DNA of 47,504 bases from assembly GCA_031276485.1 (NCBI GenBank), contig JAISMY010000057.1:1-47504 (forward strand). Reading direction: 5' to 3'. The DNA comes from Desulfovibrio sp. (GTDB lineage: Bacteria > Desulfobacterota > Desulfovibrionia > Desulfovibrionales > Desulfovibrionaceae). The notes beneath the pieces were generated by a model, which was not told where the DNA came from, did no database searches, and was given only the letters and a program-made list of their open reading frames with translations. Each line of letters opens with the position of its first letter. Position 1 is the stretch's first letter. The translations under genes and the position numbers were made by a program. Below are positions 1-9,918 of this stretch, piece by piece.

Positions 1-195
1 ACAACATTTGAGCTTTTTGAAGTACATACATTGAAATAATTAACTTTTTTCTTTAAAAATCGCCGAAAAAAATTGATTTCGGGCTCTTTCTTGCAGGATT
101 TTGTTAAAGACAGGCTAACAGGCATCTGATTGAGGCAAATAATTTCCTGGTTACGTACTATGTTCAGCTCCTTTCGCGCAGGCGCACAGGGAAAG
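1..195. other. AT-rich intergenic stretch, no gene seen
   Basis: The first 120 bases are strongly AT-rich, with runs of T and A. I see no convincing coding frame, RNA gene or clear promoter. An open frame beginning near 130 runs through the inverted repeat and across the 3' end of the dehydrogenase gene on the other strand and has no protein-like character. A gene upstream of the window may end just outside it. Confidence 0.5.
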
Positions 196-276
196 GTCAT
201 TCTGAGCGAAGCGAAGACGCCGGCTTTATGCCTTTCGAAGCCGGGAAGACAGATGCTTCGCTTCGCTCAGAATGAC
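196..276. repeat. REP-like element with 21-bp perfect inverted arms
   Basis: The left arm (196-216, beginning GTCATTCTGAGCG) is the exact reverse complement of the right arm (256-276, ending CTCAGAATGAC). An inner pairing (CCGGCTT near 221, AAGCCGG near 239) would extend the hairpin. The arm resembles extragenic palindromes that occur in many copies in various bacterial genomes. Only this copy is visible here, so repeat status is inferred from the structure. It lies downstream of the 1227-residue dehydrogenase gene. Confidence 0.65.
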
Positions 277-425
277 GGAGGGGGATGTAGGCTCACTCAT
301 CTCTCCCTGAAATTGAACAGGTTTTCGAGGTGTTCAGAACTCTTTGATTTCAAAAAGAATATCTGCTTTTTCAGATCGAAGAAGATTCGCCCTTTCGCCC
401 TGTTCAGGCCGACCCCCTGCCGGGT

Positions 426-464
426 CCGGGACAGAGTCCCGGCGGAGTTCGGGGCAGCGCCCCG
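426..464 (-). terminator. Two tandem hairpins after the FAD/Fe-S dehydrogenase
   Basis: Just past the stop codon at 469, on the minus strand, lie two perfect hairpins: CGGGGC/GCCCCG with a 3-base loop (450-464) and CCGGGAC/GTCCCGG with a 3-base loop (426-442). Neither has a clean T-run after it, so termination or 3'-end protection is an inference from position and stem strength. Confidence 0.5.
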
Positions 465-468
465 ATAT

Positions 469-3400
469 TCAGTCTTCGACATCCCAATCGTCGTCGTCGC
501 GGCCGTCGTTGTCGTCGAGCCGGATGCGCGCCGCCTCGGCCATGTCCACGCGCCGGACGCCTCCTTTGCCTGCCGTCACGCGCAGCAGTTTCGCGGCCCG
601 GCGCAGGACGCCGCGGCCGCCCGCCTCTTCGGCCGCGAATTCCAGGCAATGCAGCACCCGGTGTTTCGCGAAAGTTTTGCCCATGCCGCGCAGGATGCGG
701 GTTATGCCCATTCTGCAGGAAGGGCAGGAGACGAGGATTGGCGCGTCCGCGGATAAATCCGCGAGGTCGTCCGTCAGGCGTTCCGTTTTTTTATCCCGTA
801 TCCTGTTGTACAGACCGGGAGAGGTCAGGGCGCCCAGACCCGCTTCGCCGCAGCATCCGCGGCTGATGCGCACCCGGCATCCGGCGTGTGCGCCCAGGGC
901 GCGGGCATAGAGCCGCGCGGCCTTGTTTCTGTCCGTTCCGCGGACTTCGACGTGGCAGGGGGCGTGGTACAGAACACGGCGCACGGCAGCCGGACTTTCT
1001 GCGGGGGACTCCGTTCCGGCGGCTGCGTTCAGGCCGTTGCGGACAAAGCCCGGATGCGTCCGGAGGAAGAGAAAATGCGCGACGTCGTCGAAGGGGAGGG
1101 CCCCTTCCGGCGCGTGCGGGAGAAGCGTCGCGGGAAGATGCCGTTCCAGGCCGGCCCGGCAGGAGCCGCAGGAGGTCAGGAGCAGTTCCGGCGGCAGCCC
1201 GCGTTCCGCGGCCTGTTCCGCGCAGGCGCGCAGCAGCTTGATGTTGCGGTCCCGGTTCGCGGCGAACCGGTCGAGCAGGCCGGCCGCGAGCAGGGGGTAA
1301 CCGCAGCAGAGGTGTTCGTCGGGCAGGACGACGGCGTAACCGGCGGACAGGAGCAAGGCAACGGCGGCCGTGCCGATGCCGGCATGGAAGATTCCCGACC
1401 CGCAGCCGGGAAAATACAGTGTTGCGCCCTTGATGTCCCCTTCGGGAACAAAAATCATGCCCTTATCCCCGCGCAGGCGTTCGCGCAGATTCCTGTAGCC
1501 GGGCCGCGGGCCGGGCGCGCGGAACAGGGGGTTTGCTGCCCGCGCGCGCAACGCGGCCGGCACCAGGGGCAGGATGCGGTTCTGCACGGATTGGCCGATG
1601 GAAGCCGCCTTGCCCGCCGGAGGCAGGCGGCGCGGGGGGTCTTCCGACAGAAAACGCAGGACCCGGGACTTGAGCGGGTGTCCTCCGGCGCCTTCTTCCT
1701 CAAGGTAGCCGCGCAGGGCCACGGCCACTTCCGGCGAGTCTATCTTCACCGGGCACGCGGCGGCGCAGCGCCCGCAGCCCGTGCACTGTTCCATCATGTC
1801 CCGCAGTTCCGCCAGAAGATCGGGGTCGGCGCAGCCGTGGTTGACTTGGTAATAGTAGATGGCCTCCACGAGCGACCCCAGGATCATGTTTTTGTTGCGC
1901 GGCTGACTCTGCAGACCCCGCTCCGGGGAAAAGACCGGGCAGTCGGCGCGGCATTTGCCGCAGCGCGTGCAGACCTGCACGTTCTGCAGCATGGAAATCA
2001 GCCGCTCTTTGTCCGCCAGTCCGCTGCGCCGGATATCCTCGATGAGGCCGTTGAAGGAGAAAGTGTAGGGACGTTCGGGAAGCTCGCGGGAGGTGAGTTT
2101 GGCCGGGTTGAAAATGTTGCGCGGGTCCACGGACTCCTTGTAGTTGATGAAGGCGTCCATTTTTTTCGCTGTCAGGAAGGCGATTTTGGTGATGCCTATG
2201 CCGTGTTCGCCCGTAACTTCGCCGCCCAGTTCCTGGGCCTTGGCCATGACCAGGCGCGCGGCCTTGTCCGCGTCGGCCAGCATGGCGGCATCGTTGGAGT
2301 TGACCGGGATGTTCACATGCCAGTTGCCGTCGCCGGCGTGCATGTGGCTTGCGGCGCTGACGGCGGAATTGATGAAGCCGTTGCGGATTTTTTCCGCATC
2401 TTCCGCGTGCTGCGGGTAATCGGCCGCCAGAGCGCGGAAGAAAAGCCGGGCGCGCATCTGCAGCTCCTGTTCCGAAAGGTCCAGCGACGACACCCCGCCT
2501 TTGACGATACGCCCGGCGAAATCCAGCTCGGCCTGAATGCTCGGTTCCTCTTCGGGCAGTCCGGGCAGCGGCAGGCAGCGGCGCAACGCTTCGCGGTAGG
2601 CCCTGGCTGCGTATTCCAGGTTCAGGTTTTCGAGGTACCGCGCGAAATCGGGTATGGCTTTCAGGGGCAGCACCACGTCCTCGTTGATTTTGAAGCCGGA
2701 GGTGCGTTTGGCTATGGCCGAGAGGCGGTGTCTGTCCTGCCAGAATTCTTCGGCTTCGGCGGCGTCCGCCGCGACAAAGGCGTCCACGCCGTCATAAGAT
2801 CCGCAGATGCGCGTGATACCGTCCACGCTCTCCGCCAGAGCCTTTTCATCGTCGCTGTCCAGTTGCAGGATGAGGACGGAAATGGGGTCGCCTTCGTACA
2901 CCGCGGATTTTTTGCGGTAGCCTATGGCCTGCACGTAGCGGAGGCCGAATTCCTCCAGAGCGGCAATTTTGACGGCATCCCCGCGCCGGCGGGATTCGTT
3001 GCGCAGGGCCACGATGTCGTTGACGGTGAGCATGCAGTTTTCCATGCTCCGGCCGTAAAATTCCAGGACCATGACCCGGTAGTGGGCGAGGAAGCGGTGC
3101 AGGATGAAGATTCCGTCCACGATCACGCCGTCCGTGCCTTCTTTCTGGATGCCGGGCAGTCCGCCCAGGGCCTTGTCGGTCACGTCCTTGCCCAGGCCCG
3201 GTTTGCGGATGACGTCTCCGCGCAGTTCAATGCGCCGGAGCAGCTCGCCGTTTGCGGAGCGCACTTCGAAAACGGCCGTTTCTTCGGGCAGTATTTTGTG
3301 TCCGGGGTGGTCCTTGCGGGTGATTTCGATCAGTTCCCCGGCGGGCGTGATCATGCGCCAGGAGAGGAGGTTGTCTATGGTTGTCCCATATTCGAAGCAG

Positions 3401-4152
3401 AGCGGGCCTCCGGCGTTTTCCGCGATGTTGCCGCCTATGCTGGAGGCGGCTTTGGAGGCCGGGTCCACGCTGAACAAAAAACCGTATTCGGCAGCCTTGC
3501 GGTAAGCGTCCATGGTAACGGCCCCGGCCTGAAGCCTGATGCGGCCGCGTTCGGCGTCCACGGGGCCTATGCCGGTCATGCGCGCGGTGGAGAGCAGCAC
3601 GCAGCGTTTGCGCGCCGGTATGGCCCCGCCGGTCAACCCCGTGCCGCTGCCGCGCGGCACAAGGGCAAACTGCATCTCCGAGGCCAGGCGGACCACGACG
3701 GCCACTTGTTCCTCGTTTTGAGGACTGACGACAAGCAGGGGTAATTCCAGGCGCAGATCGGTGGCGTCGGTTGCGTTTTCGACCAGCGCCCTGCGGCTCG
3801 TATCCACGCATTCCGGAGGAAGCAGGGCGCGCAGGCGGGCGGCGACTTCCCGTCCGAAGGCCATGTCGCTTTCATGGGCGCTCCAGAACATGGTGATGCC
3901 TTCACTGACGGAGGTGGAGTAATGGTGGGCAAGGGCGCGCCGGGAGCTTTCAAAACGTTCCTGAACGCTTTTTTTCACCGTTTCGGGGTCGATGAAAGGG
4001 TTGCAGCGCACCAGGAACAGTTCACCGGCCAGGTCCACGGCCAGCAGACGCACGCTCTCAGGCCAGTTTGCGAACTCGCCCGCGGCGACGCGCAGCACGC
4101 GCGGCACCAGGGATGGGGCATCGACGGATATATGCGGACCTTTGGAAATCAC
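469..4152 (-). CDS. Large FAD-linked / [4Fe-4S] / CCG-domain dehydrogenase (GlcD-GlpC-type fusion)
   Basis: A 1227-residue protein starting at GTG 4152 behind an AGGAG site. The N-terminal half is an FAD-linked oxidase of the GlcD/D-lactate dehydrogenase type: a PCMH-type FAD domain around residues 130-290 with the PRGSGTGLTGG motif, then the FAD-oxidase C-terminal domain. Two ferredoxin-type clusters follow (CTRCGKCRADCP and CTGCGRCAAACP), then two CCG-type cysteine blocks (LYFPGCGSG with EHLCCGYP; YHAPCH with RGCCGE), as in GlpC and HdrB. The tail is acidic (DDNDGRDDDDWDVED). Family knowledge suggests oxidation of a 2-hydroxyacid such as D-lactate or glycolate, with electrons leaving through the clusters. 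No transmembrane segment is seen, so it is probably cytosolic or membrane-associated. It lies 130 bases downstream of a membrane polyferredoxin gene on the same strand, a plausible electron partner. The substrate is unknown. Confidence 0.85.
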   Translation of the reverse strand: MISKGPHISVDAPSLVPRVLRVAAGEFANWPESVRLLAVDLAGELFLVRCNPFIDPETVKKSVQERFESSRRALAHHYSTSVSEGITMFWSAHESDMAFGREVAARLRALLPPECVDTSRRALVENATDATDLRLELPLLVVSPQNEEQVAVVVRLASEMQFALVPRGSGTGLTGGAIPARKRCVLLSTARMTGIGPVDAERGRIRLQAGAVTMDAYRKAAEYGFLFSVDPASKAASSIGGNIAENAGGPLCFEYGTTIDNLLSWRMITPAGELIEITRKDHPGHKILPEETAVFEVRSANGELLRRIELRGDVIRKPGLGKDVTDKALGGLPGIQKEGTDGVIVDGIFILHRFLAHYRVMVLEFYGRSMENCMLTVNDIVALRNESRRRGDAVKIAALEEFGLRYVQAIGYRKKSAVYEGDPISVLILQLDSDDEKALAESVDGITRICGSYDGVDAFVAADAAEAEEFWQDRHRLSAIAKRTSGFKINEDVVLPLKAIPDFARYLENLNLEYAARAYREALRRCLPLPGLPEEEPSIQAELDFAGRIVKGGVSSLDLSEQELQMRARLFFRALAADYPQHAEDAEKIRNGFINSAVSAASHMHAGDGNWHVNIPVNSNDAAMLADADKAARLVMAKAQELGGEVTGEHGIGITKIAFLTAKKMDAFINYKESVDPRNIFNPAKLTSRELPERPYTFSFNGLIEDIRRSGLADKERLISMLQNVQVCTRCGKCRADCPVFSPERGLQSQPRNKNMILGSLVEAIYYYQVNHGCADPDLLAELRDMMEQCTGCGRCAAACPVKIDSPEVAVALRGYLEEEGAGGHPLKSRVLRFLSEDPPRRLPPAGKAASIGQSVQNRILPLVPAALRARAANPLFRAPGPRPGYRNLRERLRGDKGMIFVPEGDIKGATLYFPGCGSGIFHAGIGTAAVALLLSAGYAVVLPDEHLCCGYPLLAAGLLDRFAANRDRNIKLLRACAEQAAERGLPPELLLTSCGSCRAGLERHLPATLLPHAPEGALPFDDVAHFLFLRTHPGFVRNGLNAAAGTESPAESPAAVRRVLYHAPCHVEVRGTDRNKAARLYARALGAHAGCRVRISRGCCGEAGLGALTSPGLYNRIRDKKTERLTDDLADLSADAPILVSCPSCRMGITRILRGMGKTFAKHRVLHCLEFAAEEAGGRGVLRRAAKLLRVTAGKGGVRRVDMAEAARIRLDDNDGRDDDDWDVED

Positions 4153-4282
4153 TTATGCTCCTTATTTTGTATGCCTGCGTATGCGCAAGGCCGGCTCCGA
4201 CGCGAGGGGTCCGGGGAAAATTCCGTAATGTTCGTCTTTGCTCTTGCTCAGGCCGAGGTTTCGGAACGGAGTCCCGGCATTT

Positions 4283-5998
4283 TTATTCGGACGGCAGGAA
4301 GCCGGGGGGCAAAGCTCCGTCGGGGAGCTCCGGAGCGATTTCCTCGCTGCCGGCCCGTGGATTCAGGCGCAGTCCCAGTTGTTCGGCTGTTTCCCTGTAG
4401 CTGCCTGAGGTGAGGCGCAGGGCGTTCAGGGGTTCCACGGTCACGGCGGGTACGCGCGTCACGCAGTAGTGTTCGCAGTAGCCGCAGCCGAAGCAGCGCG
4501 CGGGGTCCACCACCGGGGCGGGGATATCAGAGCCGGGGGGGCGGACCAGGGTAATTGAGGCGAAGGGGCAGGTTTCTTCGCAGACCACGCAGCGTTTTTT
4601 TTCCGCCCAGGCTACGCAGCGGTTCCTGTTGACTGCGGCGGTGCCTGTTTTGGCCCGGTATTTTTCTTCGGTACTCAGGGCGCGCAGGGCGTTTGTGGGG
4701 CAGACACGGCCGCAGGCGGTACAGTCCGGCTCGCAGGGGCCGCGTCGGGGTACGAAGACGGGGCTGAACATGCCTTCGATGCCGGCCTGGAGCCAGGCGG
4801 GTTGCAGGGCGTTGGTGGGGCAGATTTTCATGCATTCCCCGCAGCGGAGGCAGCGCCTTTGGAATTCCGTTTCCGGCAGAGCGCCCGGCGGCCGCAGAAG
4901 GTCGGCGGCCCAGAGACTGCCGCGGCCTGTTGTCGCGAGCAGGCTGTCGGAGCCGGAATACTGCAGAGCCGCCGCGGCGAGACCCGCCGCTCCCGCGCCG
5001 AGAAAGGCGCGGCGTGAGGGCAGGGCGACGCGCCCGGTTGTTGCGGCGACACGGGCAGGCCCGCGTCCGGCGGGGGCCGGCCGCCGTTTCGAAAGCGGAA
5101 AGAAGACGAAGGCCGTCGCCTTGCGCGGGCAGACATCCACACAGGTCATGCAGGTGAGACATTCGCTGTGCGCGGTTGAGCGTCCCGTCGGAGGGATGGC
5201 TCCGCCCGGGCAGGCGCGCACACAGCTCCCGCAGCCGCTGCAGTCGTCCACAACGCGGCGCAGGGCGGGGCGCAGCGAGGCGATGCCGAGAACAGCGCCC
5301 GCAGGGCACAGGCAGCGGCACCAGAAGCGCGGTATGCGCCGTTCAAGGAGGAACAGCGCAAGAAAGAGGACTGCGATGAAGTACATGCCGGCGTAGCGGC
5401 GCGGCTCTACGGCAAGGTAGAGCAGCGAGGCCGTCCCCAGGGAATCAAGGAGCGGTCTGCCTGCATCCGATCCCAGGCCGGCGGCAAGCAGTCCCAAGGG
5501 ATGCGCGAGCAGTCCCCAGAAGCGCGTGACCAGGGAGACGGGCGAGCCCCAGTATGCCAGGTTGACGCCGGCCGCCGCGGCGGTCAGCATGCCTGCGAGC
5601 AGCAGGTATTTTACGGCATGGAGGCGTGCCGGGACGGGCGTCCTGCCGGCGTTTTTCCCGGCGGCGCGTCCGTTGTCCCCGGCGCGTCGCCCCGTGAGCA
5701 GGCGTCCGATGAAGCGGCCGAGGTCGAGCGTTGCGCCCATGGGGCAGAGGTAGCCGCAGAACATGCGGCCCAGAAGAGGCGCGCAGACGATGAGCGCCGC
5801 GCCGGGCAGGAGCGCGGGCAGCAGGGCGCGCGCGGCAGGAGGGATGAGCAGGGCGGCGAGGGGGTCCAGACGCAGATACAGATCGAAAGGGATCAGGGAT
5901 GCCGTTTCCATCCATACCGCGCTGCCGAGCAGGTAAAGAAAGAAGCCGAGGCTGCCGGCCTGAAGCAGTCGCCGCCGCAGTACTGCGCGCCGCATCAT
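4283..5998 (-). CDS. NapH-NapG-like membrane polyferredoxin
   Basis: A 571-residue protein with GGAGGGAC just upstream of its ATG. The N-terminal half has about four or five hydrophobic segments (the first near residues 12-31) and the CGYLCPMG motif of NapH/CcoG-type proteins. Two ferredoxin motifs follow (CSGCGSCVRACPGG and CLTCMTCVDVCP). In mid-protein an RRAFLGAGAAGLAAAAL stretch looks like a Tat-type signal or an extra membrane segment, as at the start of NapG/MauM. The C-terminal part carries NapG-like clusters (CLRCGECMKICP, CTACGRVCP, CVVCEETCP, CFGCGYCEHYC). It thus looks like NapH and NapG joined in one chain. Likely role: passing electrons between the quinone pool and a soluble or periplasmic partner, possibly the neighbouring FAD dehydrogenase. 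The direction of flow is not determined. Confidence 0.8.
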   Translation of the reverse strand: MMRRAVLRRRLLQAGSLGFFLYLLGSAVWMETASLIPFDLYLRLDPLAALLIPPAARALLPALLPGAALIVCAPLLGRMFCGYLCPMGATLDLGRFIGRLLTGRRAGDNGRAAGKNAGRTPVPARLHAVKYLLLAGMLTAAAAGVNLAYWGSPVSLVTRFWGLLAHPLGLLAAGLGSDAGRPLLDSLGTASLLYLAVEPRRYAGMYFIAVLFLALFLLERRIPRFWCRCLCPAGAVLGIASLRPALRRVVDDCSGCGSCVRACPGGAIPPTGRSTAHSECLTCMTCVDVCPRKATAFVFFPLSKRRPAPAGRGPARVAATTGRVALPSRRAFLGAGAAGLAAAALQYSGSDSLLATTGRGSLWAADLLRPPGALPETEFQRRCLRCGECMKICPTNALQPAWLQAGIEGMFSPVFVPRRGPCEPDCTACGRVCPTNALRALSTEEKYRAKTGTAAVNRNRCVAWAEKKRCVVCEETCPFASITLVRPPGSDIPAPVVDPARCFGCGYCEHYCVTRVPAVTVEPLNALRLTSGSYRETAEQLGLRLNPRAGSEEIAPELPDGALPPGFLPSE

Positions 5999-6637
5999 GT
6001 CCCTCCGTCCGGCCCGAAGCGGGGCCTTGCCGCTGTCGAATCACAGCATGTTGCATGCAAACCCGTTTGAAGACAAGACCCCGAACTTTTTGGAAAACAG
6101 GCAAAGCCTGATTTTTCAGAAAGGTGCGGCCGGCGGCTACGCCATACCGTTTCGCTTTCTGCTGAATGCAAAGCTGTGTAGGTCATTATTGATCTCCCGA
6201 TTAAAGCTTGCCGCCGTCAGCGTAAATAGCGCACTCCGCATAAAAGACATGTCCCCCCTGTTTGGCAACGTTTATTCGGTGGAGCAATACCTGCAACAGT
6301 TTTCATATTCCGCGGCGTTTGCCTGCACAGGCAGGCTACTACCAAAGCCGCCCGGAATAATCCACAGGCGTATCGCGGTCAGGGTACGATAATCCGCCGC
6401 CGGCGGGCATAACAAGCGTAAAATTGTCGTTTTTATAAAAATTTCGGTGCGGGAATATCCTCACGTGCCGTGCTGCCGGCGCCTTTGTTTTTTCGCGGCC
6501 GATCGCGGCTGACGCCATGTTTGCGTCCTTTACGTTTACCTGCTATGTTGAGTAAAGCCGGAACAGCCCGCCCCCGGCTGGGGTTAGCTTCGGACAACCG
6601 TGAAAAAACAACATCTGCCGCAACCGGATGGACAATA
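5999..6637. other. 639-bp divergent intergenic region
   Basis: This lies between the minus-strand polyferredoxin and the plus-strand hybrid kinase and should hold both promoters. I could not assign either with confidence. There is one small hairpin (GCCTG/CAGGC, 6322-6337). An AT-rich patch near 6421-6450 lies about 190 bases upstream of the kinase start. Open frames here have no protein-like character. No riboswitch or RNA gene was recognised. Confidence 0.4.
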
Positions 6638-9600
6638 ATGCCGGAAAATATCCGCCGGCGCGCCCTGCGCTTTCAAACGCTGTTGCTGACATCGCTCATA
6701 ACAGTGATTCTGGCGCTTGTTTTCGCGGCCGTGTTTTTTTACGCCCTGCCTTCCGTACTGAGCAGGGCGGAGATCAGTTACACGGCAAACATTGTGGAGA
6801 CGGTGCGCGGGAATATCCAGGATACCGTACATCGGCTGGCGCTGACCTGCGACGACCTGGGCGCCTGGGATGCGCCGCTGCGTTTCATTGCCGGCGAACA
6901 CCCGGACTTCATAGCTGAAAACTGGCCCAAGGGGTCGCCCGCGCACGGTCACAACGCCGATGTCATGCTTATCAAGGACGCGGCGGGGCGCACCGTCTAC
7001 GCGGATTACTACGATGCCGGCACAGGGGGGAACGCGGAGCCGGATAAGGATTTGGACCATGCGCTCGGTCCTGCGGCCGAGGCATGCCTTGCCGCGTACA
7101 ACGACGACCCGGAAGCCGCTGAGGAACGGCCCCTGCGGGAACGCGTCCGGGCCGGGGTGTTGTTCACGGACAACAGCGTCTATGCCGTTGCCGTTGCGCC
7201 CGTGCGCGTGCCCGGAGAAGGCCCGGCGAACGGGACGGCTGTTCTCGGCGTGAGCCTGGACAGCAGCCGTCTGGCGGCGATTACCCACCTCAGCTCCGCC
7301 GAATTTTTCATGACGAAGCTCCCGGCAGGCGCTCCGCAGGGCGACGGGGAGATCACCTTTCGCGCCGCCGGCGACAGATTTATCGCCGACATACCCGGCG
7401 AAGACATTTTCGGGAACCGCCTGAGCCTGCGCATGAGCGAGGAGCGGGACATTTATCGTGAAGGCCGCGCCGTGCTCAACAACGCCCTGGCCGCCCTGAT
7501 TCTGGCTGTCCTGCTGTTTTCCGGAGGCGTGTTCATGATAGCCGACCGCTTGATTGTCCGTCCCATGGAACGCATGAACGCGGATATCCTGGCGCTTGCG
7601 CCCGGCGAAAACATGAACCCGGCCCGCTACGCGGGAGACTGCAGGGAATTTGCAAGCATTTGCTCTTCCATCAACGCCATGGTCCGGCAGATCTACCTCA
7701 GCGATACCGCCCTGGTGATGATGAACGGCGTCATGAACGGTCTGGACGATTATATTTACGTCTATGATTCGGACACGGGAGAAATTCTTTTCGCCAACGA
7801 CAAAATGAAAGAAGTGTTCGCCCTTGTGGAGGCCGGAGGAGGCACGGTCGACCCGCAGAGTTTGTATGCGCATTTCGCCGGTTCCAACGCGTCCTGTCCT
7901 GTGCGCAGACAGACTGATGCGTCCGGGGCTGCCGCATGGGAGACCGTACACTCTGTAACGGGTCGGAGTTACCGGTACATGGCCGGGGTCGTAAAATGGA
8001 CCGGCAAGCGCGAGGCCTGTTTCCAGCATGTGGCGGACATCACCGACCTCAAGCGCGGCGAAGCCGCCGAGGAACAACTGGTGCTCATGTCGGCCATTGT
8101 GGAAAATTCGCCGCAGTTTATCTCGCTGATCGACAGTACGGGCGCGTTTCTGTTCATCAACAGAGGCGGCGCCGCCTCCCTCGGCTACAAGGCGGACGAT
8201 CTGGACAGGGGCAATTTCACCCGGCTGCTGGACAAGGAAAGCGCCGTCCAGTTCGTCGAGAGCATCATCCCCCGGATTTTCGCCGAGGTCAGCGCCGAAT
8301 TCGAACTGACAGTGACCGGCAGGAACGGCGACACGCGCATTCTGTCCTTTTCCGCCTTTTCCCTGGAATCCGGCAGCGGCGTGGTCGCCCTTATCGCCAA
8401 GGACATGACGGAAAGCCGCCTGATGGAGATAGAGCTGACGGCGGCCAAGGAGCAGGCCGAGCGATCCAGCCGGGCCAAAGGCGATTTTCTGTCGCGCATG
8501 AGCCACGAGATACGCACGCCCATGAACGCCATCATCGGAATGACCGGCATTGCCAGAGGCTCACGCGATGCGGGCAAGAAAGAGTACTGCCTCGAAAAAA
8601 TCAGCGAAGCCTCATCGCATCTGTTGGGCGTGATCAACGACATTCTGGATATCAGCAAGATTGAGGCGGGGAAATTCGAACTTTCGTTTACGGATTTTGT
8701 TTTCAAAAAGATGCTGGAGCGCGTGAAGACGGTCGTTGCCTACAAGCTGGAAGAAAAACATCAGGAATTTATCGTCACCGTTGCTCCGGACGTGCCCTGT
8801 TCCCTGGTTTCGGACGAACAGCGTCTGGCTCAGGTGATAACCAATCTGCTGGGCAACGCCGTGAAATTCACGCCGGAAAACGGGCGGGTGACTCTTGCGA
8901 TCAGCCTGTTGGACGAGAGCGACGAAGTATGCACGCTGCTGACGGAAGTTTCCGACACGGGCATAGGCATTTCGCCGGAACAGCAACGCAGGCTGTTCCA
9001 ATCTTTTGAGCAGGCCGACAGCGGCACGGCGCGCCGTTTCGGCGGTACGGGTCTGGGGCTGGCCATTTCCAAAAGCATTGTGCAGATGATGAACGGGGAT
9101 ATTTGGGTGGAGTCGGAGGAAGGCAAGGGCGCGAAATTCGCCTTTACGTTCCGGGCGACGCGGGGCGAATTGAGCGAGGAGGATGCTGCGGACACAGCGG
9201 ACGCAGCGGACGGAGCAATCACCGGCGCCCCCAGCGGAGCCCGGCCGCGCTACGAGGGCATGCGCATCCTTCTCGCGGACGACGTGGCGATCAACCGCGA
9301 GATCGCAGCCGCCCTGCTTGAAGCAGAGGGCGCCGTCGTCGAGGACGCCGAAGACGGCCGCCGCGCCTACGAGATGTTCAAGGCCGATCCCGAAGGCTAT
9401 GACCTTATTCTCATGGATATCCACATGCCGGAAATGGACGGATACGAGGCGTCCCGGCTGATCCGCGCCCTGAGTACGCCGCGCGCCGCTGAAGTTCCCA
9501 TCATAGCCATGACGGCCGATGTGTTCCGCGAGGACATCGAACGCTGCAGTGAGGCAGGCATGGACGAACACATCGGCAAACCCATCGACGTCAAGCAGAT

Positions 9601-9643
9601 GATTGCCAAGCTGGATTCCATCCTGCAACGAAAAAGCGCCTGA
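6638..9643 (+). CDS. Membrane hybrid histidine kinase (sensor-PAS-PAS-HisKA-HATPase-REC)
   Basis: The frame is open from 6470, but ATG 6638 is chosen because it opens MPENIRRR directly before the first membrane segment; this gives 1001 residues. Order: membrane segment about 13-37, an extracytoplasmic sensor of about 240 residues (dCACHE-like by layout), membrane segment about 281-307, a HAMP-like linker, two PAS-like regions, HisKA with the phospho-acceptor His623 in [10 protein letters not shown], HATPase boxes ([24 protein letters not shown]), and a C-terminal receiver with Asp927 in [14 protein letters not shown] low-complexity linker rich in AD repeats separates kinase and receiver. No Hpt domain or separate response regulator lies nearby, so it is an orphan kinase. 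The ligand is unknown. Confidence 0.88.
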   Translation: MPENIRRRALRFQTLLLTSLITVILALVFAAVFFYALPSVLSRAEISYTANIVETVRGNIQDTVHRLALTCDDLGAWDAPLRFIAGEHPDFIAENWPKGSPAHGHNADVMLIKDAAGRTVYADYYDAGTGGNAEPDKDLDHALGPAAEACLAAYNDDPEAAEERPLRERVRAGVLFTDNSVYAVAVAPVRVPGEGPANGTAVLGVSLDSSRLAAITHLSSAEFFMTKLPAGAPQGDGEITFRAAGDRFIADIPGEDIFGNRLSLRMSEERDIYREGRAVLNNALAALILAVLLFSGGVFMIADRLIVRPMERMNADILALAPGENMNPARYAGDCREFASICSSINAMVRQIYLSDTALVMMNGVMNGLDDYIYVYDSDTGEILFANDKMKEVFALVEAGGGTVDPQSLYAHFAGSNASCPVRRQTDASGAAAWETVHSVTGRSYRYMAGVVKWTGKREACFQHVADITDLKRGEAAEEQLVLMSAIVENSPQFISLIDSTGAFLFINRGGAASLGYKADDLDRGNFTRLLDKESAVQFVESIIPRIFAEVSAEFELTVTGRNGDTRILSFSAFSLESGSGVVALIAKDMTESRLMEIELTAAKEQAERSSRAKGDFLSRMSHEIRTPMNAIIGMTGIARGSRDAGKKEYCLEKISEASSHLLGVINDILDISKIEAGKFELSFTDFVFKKMLERVKTVVAYKLEEKHQEFIVTVAPDVPCSLVSDEQRLAQVITNLLGNAVKFTPENGRVTLAISLLDESDEVCTLLTEVSDTGIGISPEQQRRLFQSFEQADSGTARRFGGTGLGLAISKSIVQMMNGDIWVESEEGKGAKFAFTFRATRGELSEEDAADTADAADGAITGAPSGARPRYEGMRILLADDVAINREIAAALLEAEGAVVEDAEDGRRAYEMFKADPEGYDLILMDIHMPEMDGYEASRLIRALSTPRAAEVPIIAMTADVFREDIERCSEAGMDEHIGKPIDVKQMIAKLDSILQRKSA

Positions 9644-9868
9644 GCGGGGGAAGTGCCAAGGAGTTGTTTTTCAATTACCCTAACCCGAGTTTAACAAAAT
9701 TGAAGAAAAAATTATTGGAGAGTTTTTACCTATGGATAGTGACAATCATAGTAACGTCCAAAAATTACAAGTTTTTCCGATCTGTGTCGAGGTGTTGAGA
9801 AACATCCTGACAACATGCTGATTTTATAATATTTTTGCCTAGAAAATCTATCCGTTATCCGTTTAAGT
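9644..9868. other. AT-rich spacer between convergent genes
   Basis: This stretch lies between the stop of the hybrid kinase (plus) and the 3' end of the sigma54 activator (minus). It is AT-rich with short T-runs. I see no coding frame and no strong terminator for the kinase gene. Confidence 0.4.
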
Positions 9869-9918
9869 ACACTCTCCGATCCGTGAGCGCTTACGCTTTG
9901 CGGGGCGGGAGAGGGTGT
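9869..9918 (-). terminator. Possible terminator of the sigma54 activator gene
   Basis: ACACTCTCC (9869-9877) pairs with GGAGAG..TGT (9908-9918, two-base bulge), and a near-palindrome GTGAGCGCTTAC sits in the loop. It starts immediately after the stop at 9919. There is no T-run on the minus strand, so the call is tentative. Confidence 0.35.

Noticed and set aside
886-3744. A 952-codon open frame on the plus strand
   Set aside because: It lies wholly antisense to the FAD/Fe-S dehydrogenase, whose cofactor motifs are unmistakable. Its translation is rich in Gly, Val, Phe and Ala without any motif, as expected for a GC-biased shadow frame.
6322-6337. GCCTG/CAGGC hairpin as a possible riboswitch or terminator
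   Set aside because: The 5-bp stem is too short, has no T-run, and is more than 300 bases from either gene.
6584-8506. A 640-codon open frame on the minus strand
   Set aside because: Antisense to the membrane hybrid kinase, with no recognisable motif.
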